Assembly (NCBI RefSeq): GCF_036711975.1
Contig: NC_091967.1
Location: 7,750,001 to 7,814,000 of the forward strand
Length of the DNA stretch: 64,000 bases
Direction: 5' to 3'
Source: Onthophagus taurus
Lineage: Eukaryota > Arthropoda > Insecta > Coleoptera > Scarabaeidae
The position numbers were made by a program, and so were the translations under genes. The notes beneath the pieces were generated by a model that saw nothing but the letters and a program-made list of their open reading frames with translations, was not told the DNA's origin and did not search any database. Shown here in pieces: positions 10,563 through 24,800 of the stretch (its first letter is position 1; each line of letters begins with the position of its first letter).

Positions 10563-12700
10563 TGCGAACTCCATCAAATCATTCTAGATTCTGATCCCTT
10601 CTTGACTTCGATTTTTGTAGAGATGTACTGTGGCAATTCACAATTTCGTGGGAGATATATATCTTAAGATCTATTAATTATTTATTTATGCTATTTTAAT
10701 TTAATTTTCAAGTTATAAAAAAAAACTTTTATTATTGAACTAGAAAATGTTTTCTTAGTAAATACGTGGTTAATTCCGATTGGATTGGAATTCCTGTTGG
10801 TTTAATCGAAAAAAAAGGAGGAAAATCAACCTTTCGTAAAACTGGTGTCTTTCGGACGTTCTTTAAATTGAATTTCTCTCGTCTCCCGACTTGTTACTTT
10901 TCATTTAATTAGTACCGTCACGTTTTTCCACGAGTCGACAGAAAACTAACATATATTTATGTTCAATTAAAATATCTTTTTTTGTGTCACATCCAGGGAA
11001 AGCCATCGTTTTATTGCAATATTATTTCCCCACTTTTATATTTTAGGTGAAACAAAATTGGATTTTTGAAATAACCAAAGAGTGCAAAGTATAAACTTTA
11101 CTGATGCGATGCGACAATATTATGGTAATAGCCAAAAAGGTTTATATCGCGTGAAATTGTATTTTCGCAAAAAACCACTGAAACGGTTGCCATTTCCAAT
11201 CCTTTTTTTATGTCGCAAAAAATATTTCATATATTTAACATTTTTTGATAAATATTGAAAGAAAATTTATATCGTAAATTTAGACGAAAATGTTTAATGA
11301 AATTTTATTTTTAATAGGGTCTCTTTAAAAGAAAACCCACATTTTCTTTGAGCTAAAAGACCACTTTTTCAAAGAATCGTTAATTTAAGCTTGTTTGTGG
11401 TGTTCGAAAGCGCACTTAGCCCGCAATTTCGAAGAGAACCTTCATCGCTTTGACCGGAAAAGTGTTACTAATAGATTATAAAAGTGGCGAGGATTTCCAT
11501 TGAATCCATATATCCCGGAAATGTGCCCTAAATCCATACGATAGAACGAAATCTATAAAAAAAATTCATTTTAAAAGTGAAATTTCTCTTTGTATAAGAA
11601 ATAATTTAGATCTTAAAAGTGTGATAATAACATAAACGAAACAAACAAAGAAAATTCAATTAATAACTCACCCTCTCCAAACCAAATATTTGCGGGATGT
11701 TTTTTTCCTCCTCAATGGTAGAAGGAAAATAAGGGTAATTAATTTTCTTCGGCTGTGTCAGTTTACTGGGGACAATAGATTTTCTTTTAACGACAAATTC
11801 TATTCATAATAGACCGTTTAATCGATATTTTCTTACCATATTGTGTTTTTATGCAAAATTCGAATGAGTCTCTTGTGTCAGTTTATTTTGAAACGTTCCC
11901 ATAACTCTCCAAGAGGAATGCGAAATTAGCTACCGACGTACAAAACTTCATGAATAACCTTCCAACTTTAATAAACCACATATTTTTATTATATTATTTT
12001 AGTAACAGACAATAATAAAACTAAAAAAAACGTATCTCAAATTAAATCCTATTTGATGTAAATGACATGTCAAAAATAACTGATCTGAACTTCGCACAAT
12101 AAAATAATTCGTATTTAATAGTTTTTAATTAAAAAATTAACCACCGACAAAGTGGTGGTTAATTTAAAGCTTTATAAATACACTCAAAGTTTAATAAAAC
12201 ACATATTTTTGTAATATTATTTTAGTAATAGATAATAAAAAAAACTTACTCAAATTAAATACTTTTTGACGTAAATGACATGTCAAAAATATCTGATGTA
12301 AATGACAATAATTCGAATTTAATACTTTTACATTAAAAAAAGGAATTAATATTTCTATTTATATTAATATTTATAATTAAATAATTTTCTTTTATTATTT
12401 TAATTAATTTGAATTTTCAATGAATAATGAATTAAAACCAAGAGATGGCGCTGTTAATATCGCGGGAAAAATTTAATTTAAATGATATTTAATGCTTTAA
12501 ATTTTTTATTTGCGAAATTTAATGGTTAATTTTTTTTGGGTCAAATGATACAAAAGGGAGTACAAAACACGTTAAGAGACACCGTAGCCGTTTGTATATC
12601 AACAGGTGTCCGGTTGTGGTGGGGGAGTTGAAGCTCTGATAAGCTTTCAGGCGGTCCAAAAGCTGCTCTCCGTACAGTCCGTTGCCATCTGTGCTTGAAG
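10563..12700. other. NOS upstream region, no gene seen
   Basis: No supportable ORF. It contains a diverged tandem duplication at 11965-12330 with a strong hairpin between the copies, and a CTCF-like word CCAAGAGATGGCGC at 12438-12451. The rest is AT-rich DNA upstream of the NOS promoter. Confidence 0.5.
11965..12330. repeat. Diverged tandem duplication with central hairpin
   Basis: Copy one (about 11965-12115) and copy two (about 12188-12325) share TAATAAA..CACATATTTTT, ATATTATTTTAGTAA, and GTAAATGACATGTCAAAAAT. Between them ATTAACCACC and GGTGGTTAAT form a perfect 12-bp stem (with flanking bases) around an 8-base loop, GACAAAGT. Confidence 0.7.
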
Positions 12701-12715
12701 GAAAACTGAAATCGT

Positions 12716-12725
12716 TATAAAAAGG
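12716..12725 (+). promoter_or_regulatory. TATA box, NOS promoter A
   Basis: TATAAAAAGG lies about 140 bp upstream of the exon 1A start codon in the only less AT-rich stretch nearby. Initiation would fall near 12747. No strong initiator word was seen. Confidence 0.55.
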
Positions 12726-12862
12726 GAAAGCTTTCGGAAATTTCTTTCTATAATAGTTATTAAGAATTGAACTTGATGAACGTTTTTGGTGTTTTTGTGT
12801 AGTACTATTTTTTTTATTGCAACTTTTTAAAAGTGATAAAAAGATTTCAATAATTTAAAAAA

Positions 12863-15800
12863 ATGATTCATAATAATCACGTGTCGGGTTTAGAAAATAC
12901 TTCAACGGGAAGTTTGCAAAACTCTCCGGGGGCGCAAAGAAAACCCATCAGATTGAAAAATATTGCAACGAAAGTTGAGGCCTTTGATTCGTTACACACG
13001 AAACATAATCACGTAAGTTTTTTAAAAAAAAAGTTTTTTGATTCCTTTTGAATTAAAATCAATTCAATTCGACGTTTTAAATTTATGTTTAAAACCGATT
13101 GAGACGTTTCAAACACCTGATACGTAATTGAAATCTATTTCGGTTTTAATTCACTTCCAATCAGCTCCTTTTTGTGTCCAACTGATTTATTTCTTAAAAA
13201 AAATTTAATTAATTTATTTGAATTTAAATATTTTACCGCCTATTTTTACCTTCTTATTAGCGCCACCTTTCATTTTTATTTTAATTATAACTTATTAGTT
13301 GTTAAAATTATTGATAGATGTCTATTACATATTTTATGAAAATTTGCTAATTAATTAATAAATTAAAATTATATAAACTAATTACTATATAGTGCTCCTA
13401 GTTAAAATGATTTAATTAAATTTTATGTTTAATTATTTTTGTGAATTAATATAATTTTTTGACATTTTGAAGATTTAAATTATTCGCCTTAAAGATTTTT
13501 TTTTCTTATTTTATGATCGAATTTCTGTCGTTTAGCTTAAACCAAGACGTAAAGTACGTTTAAAACTAAAGCTTCGAATTTGTAGAGAGTCATCCCCGGT
13601 CTTAAATTCCCCGATAATGTCCTTACGGGGGTAAAGTCCCGGCGATAAAAGTTTGTTTTAAGAGGATTTTGGAATGAATTATCGAAAAAAATTATATTAA
13701 AATTAAAATTGACAATTTTATATTCAACCAAGATCTTTTGGTTTCATCGAAAAATAAGTTGAATGCAATATTGCATTGAGAAACTGGAGGTAAAAGGCTT
13801 TAAAAGAATATTTTCGAAAACGCTTCTCTGATTTACCACAAAGGGAAAGCACGAAAGGGTCGGGGGTTGTGCGCAATTTTTAAACGGAACCTCATTCTAC
13901 ATTGGGAGGGTATAGAATCGTACCTCGCAATATCTCGAAACGGCATCGAATGGGATTTCTTTGACGAAAAGAATCTGTCGTCTACATTTATATCAAAAAA
14001 ATAATATTAAAAAATGTTAATTTTAAAGAAAACAGTTTTAAAACAAATGTTGATACAGTAAAACCTTGATATATAGGGTTATTTTTGAATGAAGTAAAAC
14101 TAGAACTAACACTAGATCTAGAACTAGAAAGTTTCGGGTTTAGCCGTGCGTCCGTGCGACTACTGTTAATTTTAGTTTTAATTGTTAAGCAGCGCTAGCG
14201 CTAAGGCAGCGCTAAGGGTTTAGCCGTCTTAAAAGACGTATGGCTAAACACAAATGATTCTAGTTCTAGGTATAGTGTTAGTTCTACATAGTAACAGTGC
14301 TAGTGTAAAATTAGAATTAACACTATCTAACTTGTAGTTTTATACCAGCACTGTTACTATGTAGAACTAACACTATACTTAGAACTAGAATCATTCAGGT
14401 TTAGCCGTCTTTAGAGACGTGCTTTAAACCCGAATTCGTGTTTAGTGCAATTGCTCTTAAGATGGCGTAAGCCTCCGCAGAAAAAATAGTTAATTGATCT
14501 GGCAAGCGATAGTATTCTTCAATCTCCAATGAAGGGACATAAATATACTGTATAAAACACTTTTCGGCTCTTGAACCAGCGAACCATCCGTACATATGCA
14601 ATGTGCATCCGGCCATGTGTTCCTTATGTATTACTCAATCTCCTTATCTACCATACTAATCATTCCACTGTTTGATTTTAAGCATTTACATAATCCAGGG
14701 ACAAATATTATCATCTGACGTTTTATTCCATGGTGTGCATATTTTTAGGTTATATCTAAATGTCAAGTTTGTTTTGACTGTCTTTTTAAACTTTAAGTTG
14801 ACATTTAAAACATTAAAATTAATAAATTTATAATCGAAATTCGTAATAAACAAATACTTTTAAAGATCAAAATCTGACTCTATTATACGGCATACTCGGT
14901 CGGAAAAATTCAACGAAGAGAACGGTTAAACGTAGTGAAAATGAAATATGAGATGGTTTTTAGTTTTGACATATTGGAATGTGGCATGTGGCAGATAATA
15001 AATTTCACGTTAATTTAAAAACGATTTTGTACCATTTTAAATCGACGTTCAATGTAGATTACAATCAATAAAATGTAATATTTCATAACCGTTATTATTT
15101 ACGTTTTTATTTTGTATGGTTTTCTCATCCATTAGGTAGTTATGTTGACATCAAAAAAATCCTGGAAACCACAACTCGAAATATATAGGTATATTAAAAC
15201 AAGTAAAAACGAGAAAGAACAGGACTATTAAAGTGAGATAAAAGAAAACCCGGGTGAAAATATACGTTGATGACGCTATTTTGAAGTGAAATTAGGGTTG
15301 TATTTATACTCGTAATACCAACCGAAAAAAAAAAATTAATCCCAACCTCATCGAGAAAGCAATTTTTAATTTAACGCTTCAAATTTCGCATTCAATTCAA
15401 ATTTTGGGTATTGTATCTAATTTTCATCAGTTATATTTATTTAATTCAACTCAACATTTTTTTTTAAGTAGAAATTGAATTTATAAATACCAATTTTATA
15501 CCTTAAAACTTATTATTATGCTTATAAGACAATAATACGTTTCTCTAATAAGCATGATAAAGAGATTATTTCGACGAAATCCCGCACAACTAGTAAGGTA
15601 AATAACTACTAATTACTCAAACGACTCTATAATCCAATTACAAACGTAGACATAACCTTAAAAAAAGTTTCTCGTGTAATTGCACTAATAACAATGTTGT
15701 TTGTTTTCTTTCTCCTCCGGAAAAGTGTTGGGGTATTAAATCCAAGAGGAAAGGGGCCCTTGAACGAACGTATCGTGTGGGAAAAAAGATTACCGAGCGA

Positions 15801-18800
15801 TTTATGTACGCGTTAGCAGTTTTCCCAACGGACCTCAACGAACATCTGGTGAAATACTATTTCACGACTTTTTTTAAAGATGTTTTACTATTTTACTTTT
15901 TATTTATATTTTGTTACTTAATATGTGTAATTTTAACCCATAAAAACTCAAACGTCAACTTGACATTTAAGTTGACGTCTGTCATTATTATAAATACGTA
16001 TATATTGTCGAAATGGTTTTGATTCATGTTGGATTTGCAATCATCAATTTGTTAACCGGGTAAGACGTATATGTACATAAACAAAAAAACGGTTACTTTG
16101 CCCGATTAATAAGTTAATATGTTTAACTTACCCCAAAAAAAACTTAAACATCAATTTGACATTTAAGTTGACATCTGTCATGTATTATACGTATAGGATT
16201 GTAATTAGAGAGATTTTAAGATTACTCGTGATTACCTAACTTTGGTTACAAAGTTTTATTTAAAAAAAATTACCTTTTACGTAAAATGTTAAATTACAAA
16301 AAAAAAAATTAATAATTTTTTGTCCACATAATCGAAATCACCACAACTGTGGTTTTGATTCCTGTTGGATTTGTATATTTTTCTTAAACGCACATTACAT
16401 TTTATAATTGTTCGTAATCCATCTGATTCATCATTGTTAAAAAAAGAAAATTAAACAAATAAATACAATGAATGATGGTAAAAACGTCGCACAATTCAGC
16501 AATTTCTTCTAAGAAAAATGATCCAATATTATACAATGGGAAAAATTCGATGATCAAATTAAATGCGTGGTGTGGTGTGCACGTGAAAATATTAGTTGGA
16601 CCCGTGTTTCGATTTCCATTTTATGTGGGATTTTCGCTTACAAATTTCACGCTTTAACATGTTTCATTAAGTATTTCATTGTTGTATGATGGGATTAAAC
16701 AATTCGTTTCAAGCATACGAACTGGTTAACTTGGCAAATATAAATTTATCTTTACGTGGGTTTTCGTTACAAAATCTTTCTTTCCCTTTTGTTATTGTAA
16801 AGGATCAATTATGCGCAAACGAGTAAATCAATTTTTTTACCTACCCACACACGAACACCACATATATATAACACAGTTTATGGTAATTTAGTAATTTCGA
16901 GTAAACCTAGGTATTTACCATCAGGATTTTATTTATAAATATTAATACATGCCAAACAAGAACAGTTAATTGAATATTATTCTATTGATTTTAACAATAA
17001 ATTACTAAATAATAACACAAAATAACAATTAATGAATTTTTCAAACCACTCCGCATCCTCTCTCGACTAAATGAAGGATTAGATACTACTAATAGATTCC
17101 TTTTGCAAATACTAAATAGTGTTTCCAGAAGACTAGATGATTAGATACTACTAATAGAAGTCTTACTACTTTTATTAGAAGAATATTGCATAAAAAGATT
17201 AAGTAGTGCTTGCAAAACGCTAGATATCGCTAAAGCGAGAGTAAATAGTGCATGCAGAAGACTAAATAATGTTTCCAAAACTTAATAATGCTTGCAAAAC
17301 GCTAGCATTTGTTAATAGATGAGTAAATAGTGCTTGCAGAAGACAAAACAGTGATTGCATAACTAAATAGTGCTTGCAGACCGCTAGAAAGCTTCTTGTA
17401 TAAATAAAAGAAGCTGGTGAAATGATAAATTTGTAATATATCTTCATTTTTGGCAAATGTGGATAACGCGGTCTGGTTAAATATCATTAAACAGGATTAT
17501 ATCTTCTAAAGACATTCATTTCCATGTTTCTTTAAAAATAGCGGGATGGATTACCACTCTCGAACAGTATAAGAAAATCTTAAATACATATTTATATTTT
17601 TTAACAGTTCAAATGTCAAATTTAATTAAGTCTAATTTATAACTTCAAATAAAACTTTGTTTTCTAATTTTAATTCAATGTGTATCTTATGACGAATAAC
17701 GTATTTAAGGATATAACAGATGAGACGTTCAGAAAATGCTACAATTTTGTGTTTTTCCAACCGTAAATTTGCCCCGTATCTCGTCGTAATAATAAAACTA
17801 CGTATATCTTTTAGATACGCTTTTAAAACTGAACGTTTTACAGAAAGTTATGAAGGATATTGTATTATTTCGTCAAGAGGAAAATTAATTTAACGTTAAG
17901 GAGGATTTTATTAATGTTTAAGTGAATCTTTCGGTAAATATTTTCTTTGCTAATCCTTCTACTCCGCACCGTTTTTTTTCCTTGTCATTCAACAAGGAAA
18001 ATTTACCAGAATCTATTTGAATACCAAATCCATTTTAATGCAACCTTTATTCTTTTTTGCTTGTCGCATTAGAATAAAACCTTTTTACCATGGTGAAATG
18101 GGGAGAAATAAAATGTAAATCGACTTTTTTATGATGTTTTAGGTTAGCAGGAAGAGTGTTTATATTTTTCAAACCGGAAATATTTTATGAAGAATTTAAT
18201 AAAAAAAATCTGCTTAATCATGAACTTTTGTAATGACTTGTTTACTTTTTATTACTTTTTATAATTTTGTTCAACCAAAGCGTTTTTTTAAACAAATATT
18301 TCTGTGGTGTTTATTTTGCTAACATGGTTACTTTGTCTTTAATATTTCCTCTTTATTTCCCTTTCAATCGTTTGAATTGTTGAAGGAAGACAACATGGGA
18401 TATACTGTACAAACTTTTTTAAAGACTTATTTACGTTTTACATTTTCTAATTTTGTTCAACTAAAGCATTTTTGTGTTTATTTTGCTAATATGCTTAAAA
18501 GGAAATATTTTTTTATTTATTTAATTTACGTTAAATGAATTTCTAATGATTTTGTTAAAACTATGGATATAACACCTCTTACATTTCCCTCTTAATCGTT
18601 TGAATTGTTGTTGGCCATCGAAATTTAAGTGCTGTCATCCCTCTACGTCGAGTGTTTTGACAGCGGTCAATGGGAATTAAACAAGTTAAACAAATTATTA
18701 TTCTAAATCATCGTTGATAGCGGTTCACCCTTTAAGTTTTCAACAAAAATTATTAAATTTTATTTCAGGTTATGTAATGTGTCAAATTAACATTTACAAA

Positions 18801-21800
18801 AGTACCAATTTTTAGATCAAATATCATCCCAATTTTCGATTTAATAATAGAAAACAAACAAGTATTTCCCAGTTAACGACGGAAAATGACGTAAAAGGGT
18901 CGTTATAAAAGGTAAAACAGCATTGTAAATATTAGCATCTCCACTTTTCCAAATCAGGACCCGACCCGATCCGGCCAGGTTTGTTTCGCGTTCGTTGTCG
19001 GAGTGCGTTTTCTCCCTCGCAAAAGCACCTACAATGGCGAACTCAAACATTTGACAGAAATCCGATACGGTTGTGCAAAATGTCATGTTTTACAACTACT
19101 AAAAGGTGGATGAGAAGATCAAAAGTAGTATATTTGAACGTATTCGATAACAAACTATAATACTAAACAGAAAAGTTTTATAAAACTTTAAGAATGAGAA
19201 ACCGTTTAGAGCGGTATACAAGGTTACGATCGTCCTTAAGGATGCCGTCATCGTTAAAGAAATGGGAATTTCTTCTTAAGAATCGCTTCCGTACATTACT
19301 GTGGTCACGTATCCGAATTACACTCATATATTTGTGAAATTTGGGAATTTTTATAAAATTACATTGTTATGTTTTAATTAAATCAGTTAATTATTTTATT
19401 TTAATAACTCGCAAATATAATATTTGATTTAATCGTTTTTATTATTGCATTTCTCGCTTCACCCTTTCACAAATAAAATACAACCCTAGGGACACAATAC
19501 GTTTTCCAATATAATATATTTCACGTGGAACGTCCCTGGTGGTCGATTTAGTAAATCGCGTCGATTTTTCCTGATTTAAACCGACCGTTTTTCACTTAAA
19601 CGTCGACTTTAAAATGTTAAAAATGAAATGGAATTGTACCCTTTCAAAATAAATTTATTATTTTTGACTTTTTAAATGTCAACTTGAAGTTTAAAATGAC
19701 AGTAAAAAAAAATTTTACGTTTAGATATAACCTAACATTAAAAATCAAAATTTTGAAAATAATTAAAAAAAAAGAAAACGAATAAAAAGAATTACAAGGT
19801 AAAGTGAAAAAACGGATATATATTTTTCGTGTTTGATTTTCGTATAGTTCCACTCTCGCTGGGAGATGAAATTCGTAAAAAAACCGCGAAAAAAGTCGCG
19901 ACCCTTCCAAACACAAAACCTCCATTTAGGAATTAAATGAAAACGCGAAGACAACCTGCACTGATTACTCTTCAGTGTTTCTATTCGCCTTTTTTGCCAG
20001 AAAAATTACGTTGACAAGTTTTGTTTTTGGAAACATCTCGCAATAATTAAAAAGTAATCTCATTTTTGTAACGGATTTTTTCCTTCATTCATTCATTCGT
20101 ATTATTTGTGTTGTCGAATTTCTAAGAAAGAAACGTTTTTGTTATCACGTATTTAGTGAGTGAATAGTTTGAGTACTCTTCGTTACTCTTGACACATATT
20201 TTTTCAAACGTCAAGGTATTTCCAACTCCACGACCATATCATCTCCGATGACTAAAAATCTCATCGCTCCGTACACGACTACAGAAATCGGTATATAAAA
20301 TCCTTGGAAATTCACTTTTATTTCTCAGTCTGAAACTGTTTAAACATCAGTTCCGTATATCAGTAACAAACAAACAAATTTTAAATCGACAGTGAGTTAA
20401 AATTTAAAAAAATGCACGGGTTTAAACAAAAACCGCTTTGTTTAAATAATTTTTCTGATCGCAATAAGGACGTTTTTGATTCGTTAGCCCACACAGGAAT
20501 TAAAGAGGTAAGAGTTTCAAAATTAAAAGGAATTTGTTAATTTTTTATGTGTACATAAATTTGATATAGAAATCATTTTGCGCAAACTAAAAAAATTTCT
20601 TGCGTAAATAACTTACTATTTAAATGTGTCCACAGCAACAGAAAATAACATAAAATCCTCGGAACTGCATGTATGCTCCTCAGTTTTGTTAAACCAGCCT
20701 TTATATCCCAATAATATACTAAAAAAAAGATAAATAAACAAATTTAATAAACAAGCCGATTAAAGTGGGATGAAATGAGCGAGTACAATCAAAAACCGAT
20801 TTGTTTGAATAATTATTCCGATAGCGATAAATGCTTATTTGATTCGCTGTGTTATACTGCAACGAAAATTGGAATTAATCCGGTGAGATTTTCTAAAATT
20901 AGTTACAATAAATGAAAAAAATAATTATTTTAATCGATATTGATGATAAAATCTGTCATATCAAATACAACGGGTTAATCCTGTTAATCCTCTTTAGATT
21001 TTAAACTATCTAGTGTATCAAATTAATAAGCTGTAACGTTTTTGCATAATGTCAAATCATTTTACATTTGATCTAAACGTCATTTGTACTAACTTTCAGT
21101 TGAAAAACGTTTACAAAAAAAGTAATGTAATTATTATTATTTAATCATTACCTAATTAAATTTAAAAGAAATATATTTTTAAATAGATTAAAAAAATACT
21201 TGATACCACAATACCATATGAATAGCATTTTAATAACTTTTTTAATAAAATCTTTTTAAAGTGATTATTGAAATTATATGTGGCTATTTTGTATTTTTAT
21301 TATAGTGTTTAAACACCGAGATTGGTAGTGATAACGAACGCTGCTTTTGACAGTGAATTTAGCAGCGATACAACTTCAAACTCGTAAATCGAAAACACCT
21401 GTTTATGTCAATACATTTAGGAATACCTAGAAGGCATTCATTTTTGTGATAAACGAAATATTCGGATTAAACCCACCGAAAAAAAAATAACTTCCAATTC
21501 TATCAAGTTTGTATAACATAAATAAATGTAACTTAAATAAATTCCTTTTTTTTTAATTTAAAACGTCATATTGATAGTGACAGCGACCAATTTTTAGGTT
21601 AAATTCTGTCATTTTCTATTTTAATAAACAAAAAGATTTTATTAATTTTCCGTAAAATGCTACAAAACATCTTTTAAAGTATAATTAAAATTTTGCGGTC
21701 TTTGCAAAGTATTTAAAACTCAAATCGGGCGATCGGAATTTCGCTTACTTTGAGCTCCCGCATTGATTTATAATTCCCCTAAACGGTTTTCGAGAGGTTT

Positions 21801-24800
21801 AAGTCGTTTAAAGAGCCTTTGAACAGGTTTTTAAACTTTTTGTGATCCGTGACTACGCACATTTCCTTTCTTTTTCTATTTTTCCCCTTCGAACATTGAT
21901 GAATTATCATTTCAAGTTAGTGAAATATATTAAGAGGAAACTTTACTTTAGAGATAATTAAATTTAACAAGTTTAAGTGTCACGAATTTGCATCTCCGTA
22001 ACCGCGTCACAGTGAGTAGTCTTCTCTTAGAGACTCCGAAAACTTTATTATAAATTGGAATGTGCGTTGACTAATTGTTGAGCTCCGTTTCGATTTACCA
22101 TGTCACGAGCGCGGTTCAACAAGAAGTTGTCGCCGGAATTATCAACCCGCAGAAATTGAATAATTCAGTTAATTAATTTCTGCTTGTTTCGATTCGCAAT
22201 CAATCTATATTATTTAAAGTTTCACTTAATATTTTATGTTTACTAAAGAAATCACATGCTTTTTTTCCTCAATACGATTCTATTTTAACATGTGATTTTT
22301 TTCTTTTCATATGATCGATAAGAAATCATCGAGTAAATATTGTCACAAGAATCATAAGATTTATATAAATACATTTATTTATTTACTGCACTTAAATCAT
22401 AAGTTTTTTGTAAAATCCAATAACAATATTAATTAAATTTAACTATGACATCATCCCCATAAGCTGCATGCTTACGGTAGAAGCCATTGTATGGTCCAAG
22501 ATTACGTGGCCTCACTGTAACTTTGCAATGCAGATTTCCAAGCTCTAGCCAATTCAATTTACCTCCAAAGGCTGTCCGTTAAACTACCCATACAGTGACT
22601 TTGACGATCTAATTCTCATCGTTTATCACTTACAAAAAAATTAATCAAAAATTATCTTTTGACGTAAATAAATGTCATTTTGACGTTTACAATGACAGTT
22701 AAAAAAAACAATTTTTACCGTTATTTATTTATGATGATAATAAAAATAAATAGTTTTTATTGTTTAATAATTATAGAAACTGTACAGTTAGTTCCTTTCT
22801 AATCTTATAATGACACAACTTTAAGGGGATTCATCTGGAAACTTCGCTAAGTTATAGTTGTTTCGTAGTCAGAGTTTGTGTACACATGGAATTCCGACGA
22901 AATTTCCAAAGTAAATTTGCTTTGCGGCAAGGTTTTAGTTTTTTTCGCTTCATTTTTCGCTCTTCAAATCTTTTTATGGTTTTAAAATAATTGGATCCAC
23001 CTTTTACAACTCGAAAAAATATATGTTGTAACATTAGAACATGACATAAAAAAATTATTTTCTTTTATAACACAAATAAAAAGAGTTTATTAACTAAATG
23101 GAATTCGTGGTTACTTTCAATCTTTTTGCAACTCTATACCACGAAACTAAGTTGTATTTAAAAGACGACTTTCAGAGAAGTTTCTCTCTGGGAATTTCCG
23201 AATCATATACATATTTTATCTAAACAGACCAAGGTAAATTTTGATACTCAATTAACCTATGGTAATAAACTAAACTAATTGTAACGATAGGACGGAACTC
23301 TGCGTTGAAAATTTACATTCACGACACCAGTAAAAGTGCAAAGTGGCCTACCTTTAGTCGGAGATTCTAATTATAGTTTTGTTTGCTTAAAATGTAATTT
23401 ATTAACACATCTGATTTAGCTGACTTAGTGAAAAAATTAGGTTATGTTTCAAATTTATATCGTTGACAGATTATAAGTAACCTACTGTAACCTACTTTAT
23501 CGACATTAATAAAAAAGGTAAAATTTAATGAAACAATTTTAATTTTTAAATAAATTTTAAAACTGAATCATTTGTAAGTTCAATATATTGCGAGTTATAT
23601 AATTAAAAAAGTAATCTATTTTATTGACGTTAATAAAAATCAATGACGTCTCAAATTTCATATCTAAATTGGTGAAAATTAAATTATTTTCTTATTTATT
23701 AATAATTAAGCGATTATTATTAATTTTCGATTAATTTAATCCAGGTAAATCAGTGTAAAAGTAAATATACATGATATTTTTTTAAAATTACTTCATAACG
23801 TTAAGTGACATTTCCACATAACCTCACTTATACAAATTTCCTGAAATTTCAATTTATATTTATTAATGTTAAATTAGGAGGGTCCTTTTGAAATTGCTAC
23901 AAATAATCCATAAATTTCCTTTCAGACAGAAAACAGGGGAACAAATCTTTTTTATTCAACGTTTTATGTAAAAAAAAACCTTTAATGATTTGTTTGCGTG
24001 ATCTCCAATAACACCATTGAAAGTTCTTCATCGTTTGGGAACATAGAATAAATTTTCTTCTTTATCTCTGCTTGGAGGAACAAAATTTTATCGCGTACCA
24101 TCGATTATTTTCACAAGAAAGTTGCAGGTTCAAGAAGGTGAAATAACTTTGAGTCTCGACGTGCGCACACAATCCTAATGTATTTATTGCCGGTATGAGA
24201 GGGCGTGCATAGAGTCTAAAGTAGATTATCACGTATCGCCCGCTGTGCACACGCCCTCCTACCATAGGAGCTATTAAAGGGAAGGTGGAGAAGCACCGTT
24301 TCCTTTCCGCGCAACTTCATATGTCTACATTCTGTTTACTTTATGCTCGGGATCTTTTGATTTGAACCATCTCGCAATTTAACTAGGCTTAATTAAGATT
24401 ATTTGAGTGTCTAATTGAATTAGAAGTCCAATCTTATAACCGACCGTATGTATATGTAGTATTATTGAAGCGTAAAATGAATAATTATTAGTTTTCCTAA
24501 GTTTAGATTGAGGCGAAATTAGAATATCTAGCTTTAGGTCGGAAATAAATAAATCGGAGTTAAATCTGATTGTGAGAGTGTTTGAATTTATCTTTAACGA
24601 GAACGGTTTTAATACGAAAAAGGGAGAGGGTTCGAAATAAAAGGATAAAACGGAAACCGATTCTGCTCCGCGTTCGTTTATTAACGAGATCGACAAAATT
24701 CCTTGAATTTGTACGGTTTAATTCACTTTTCCGGATCGATTCACAAATAAATAATCTTGAGTTGAAATTTATTCGTATGGAAAGATTTATTTAATAATTT

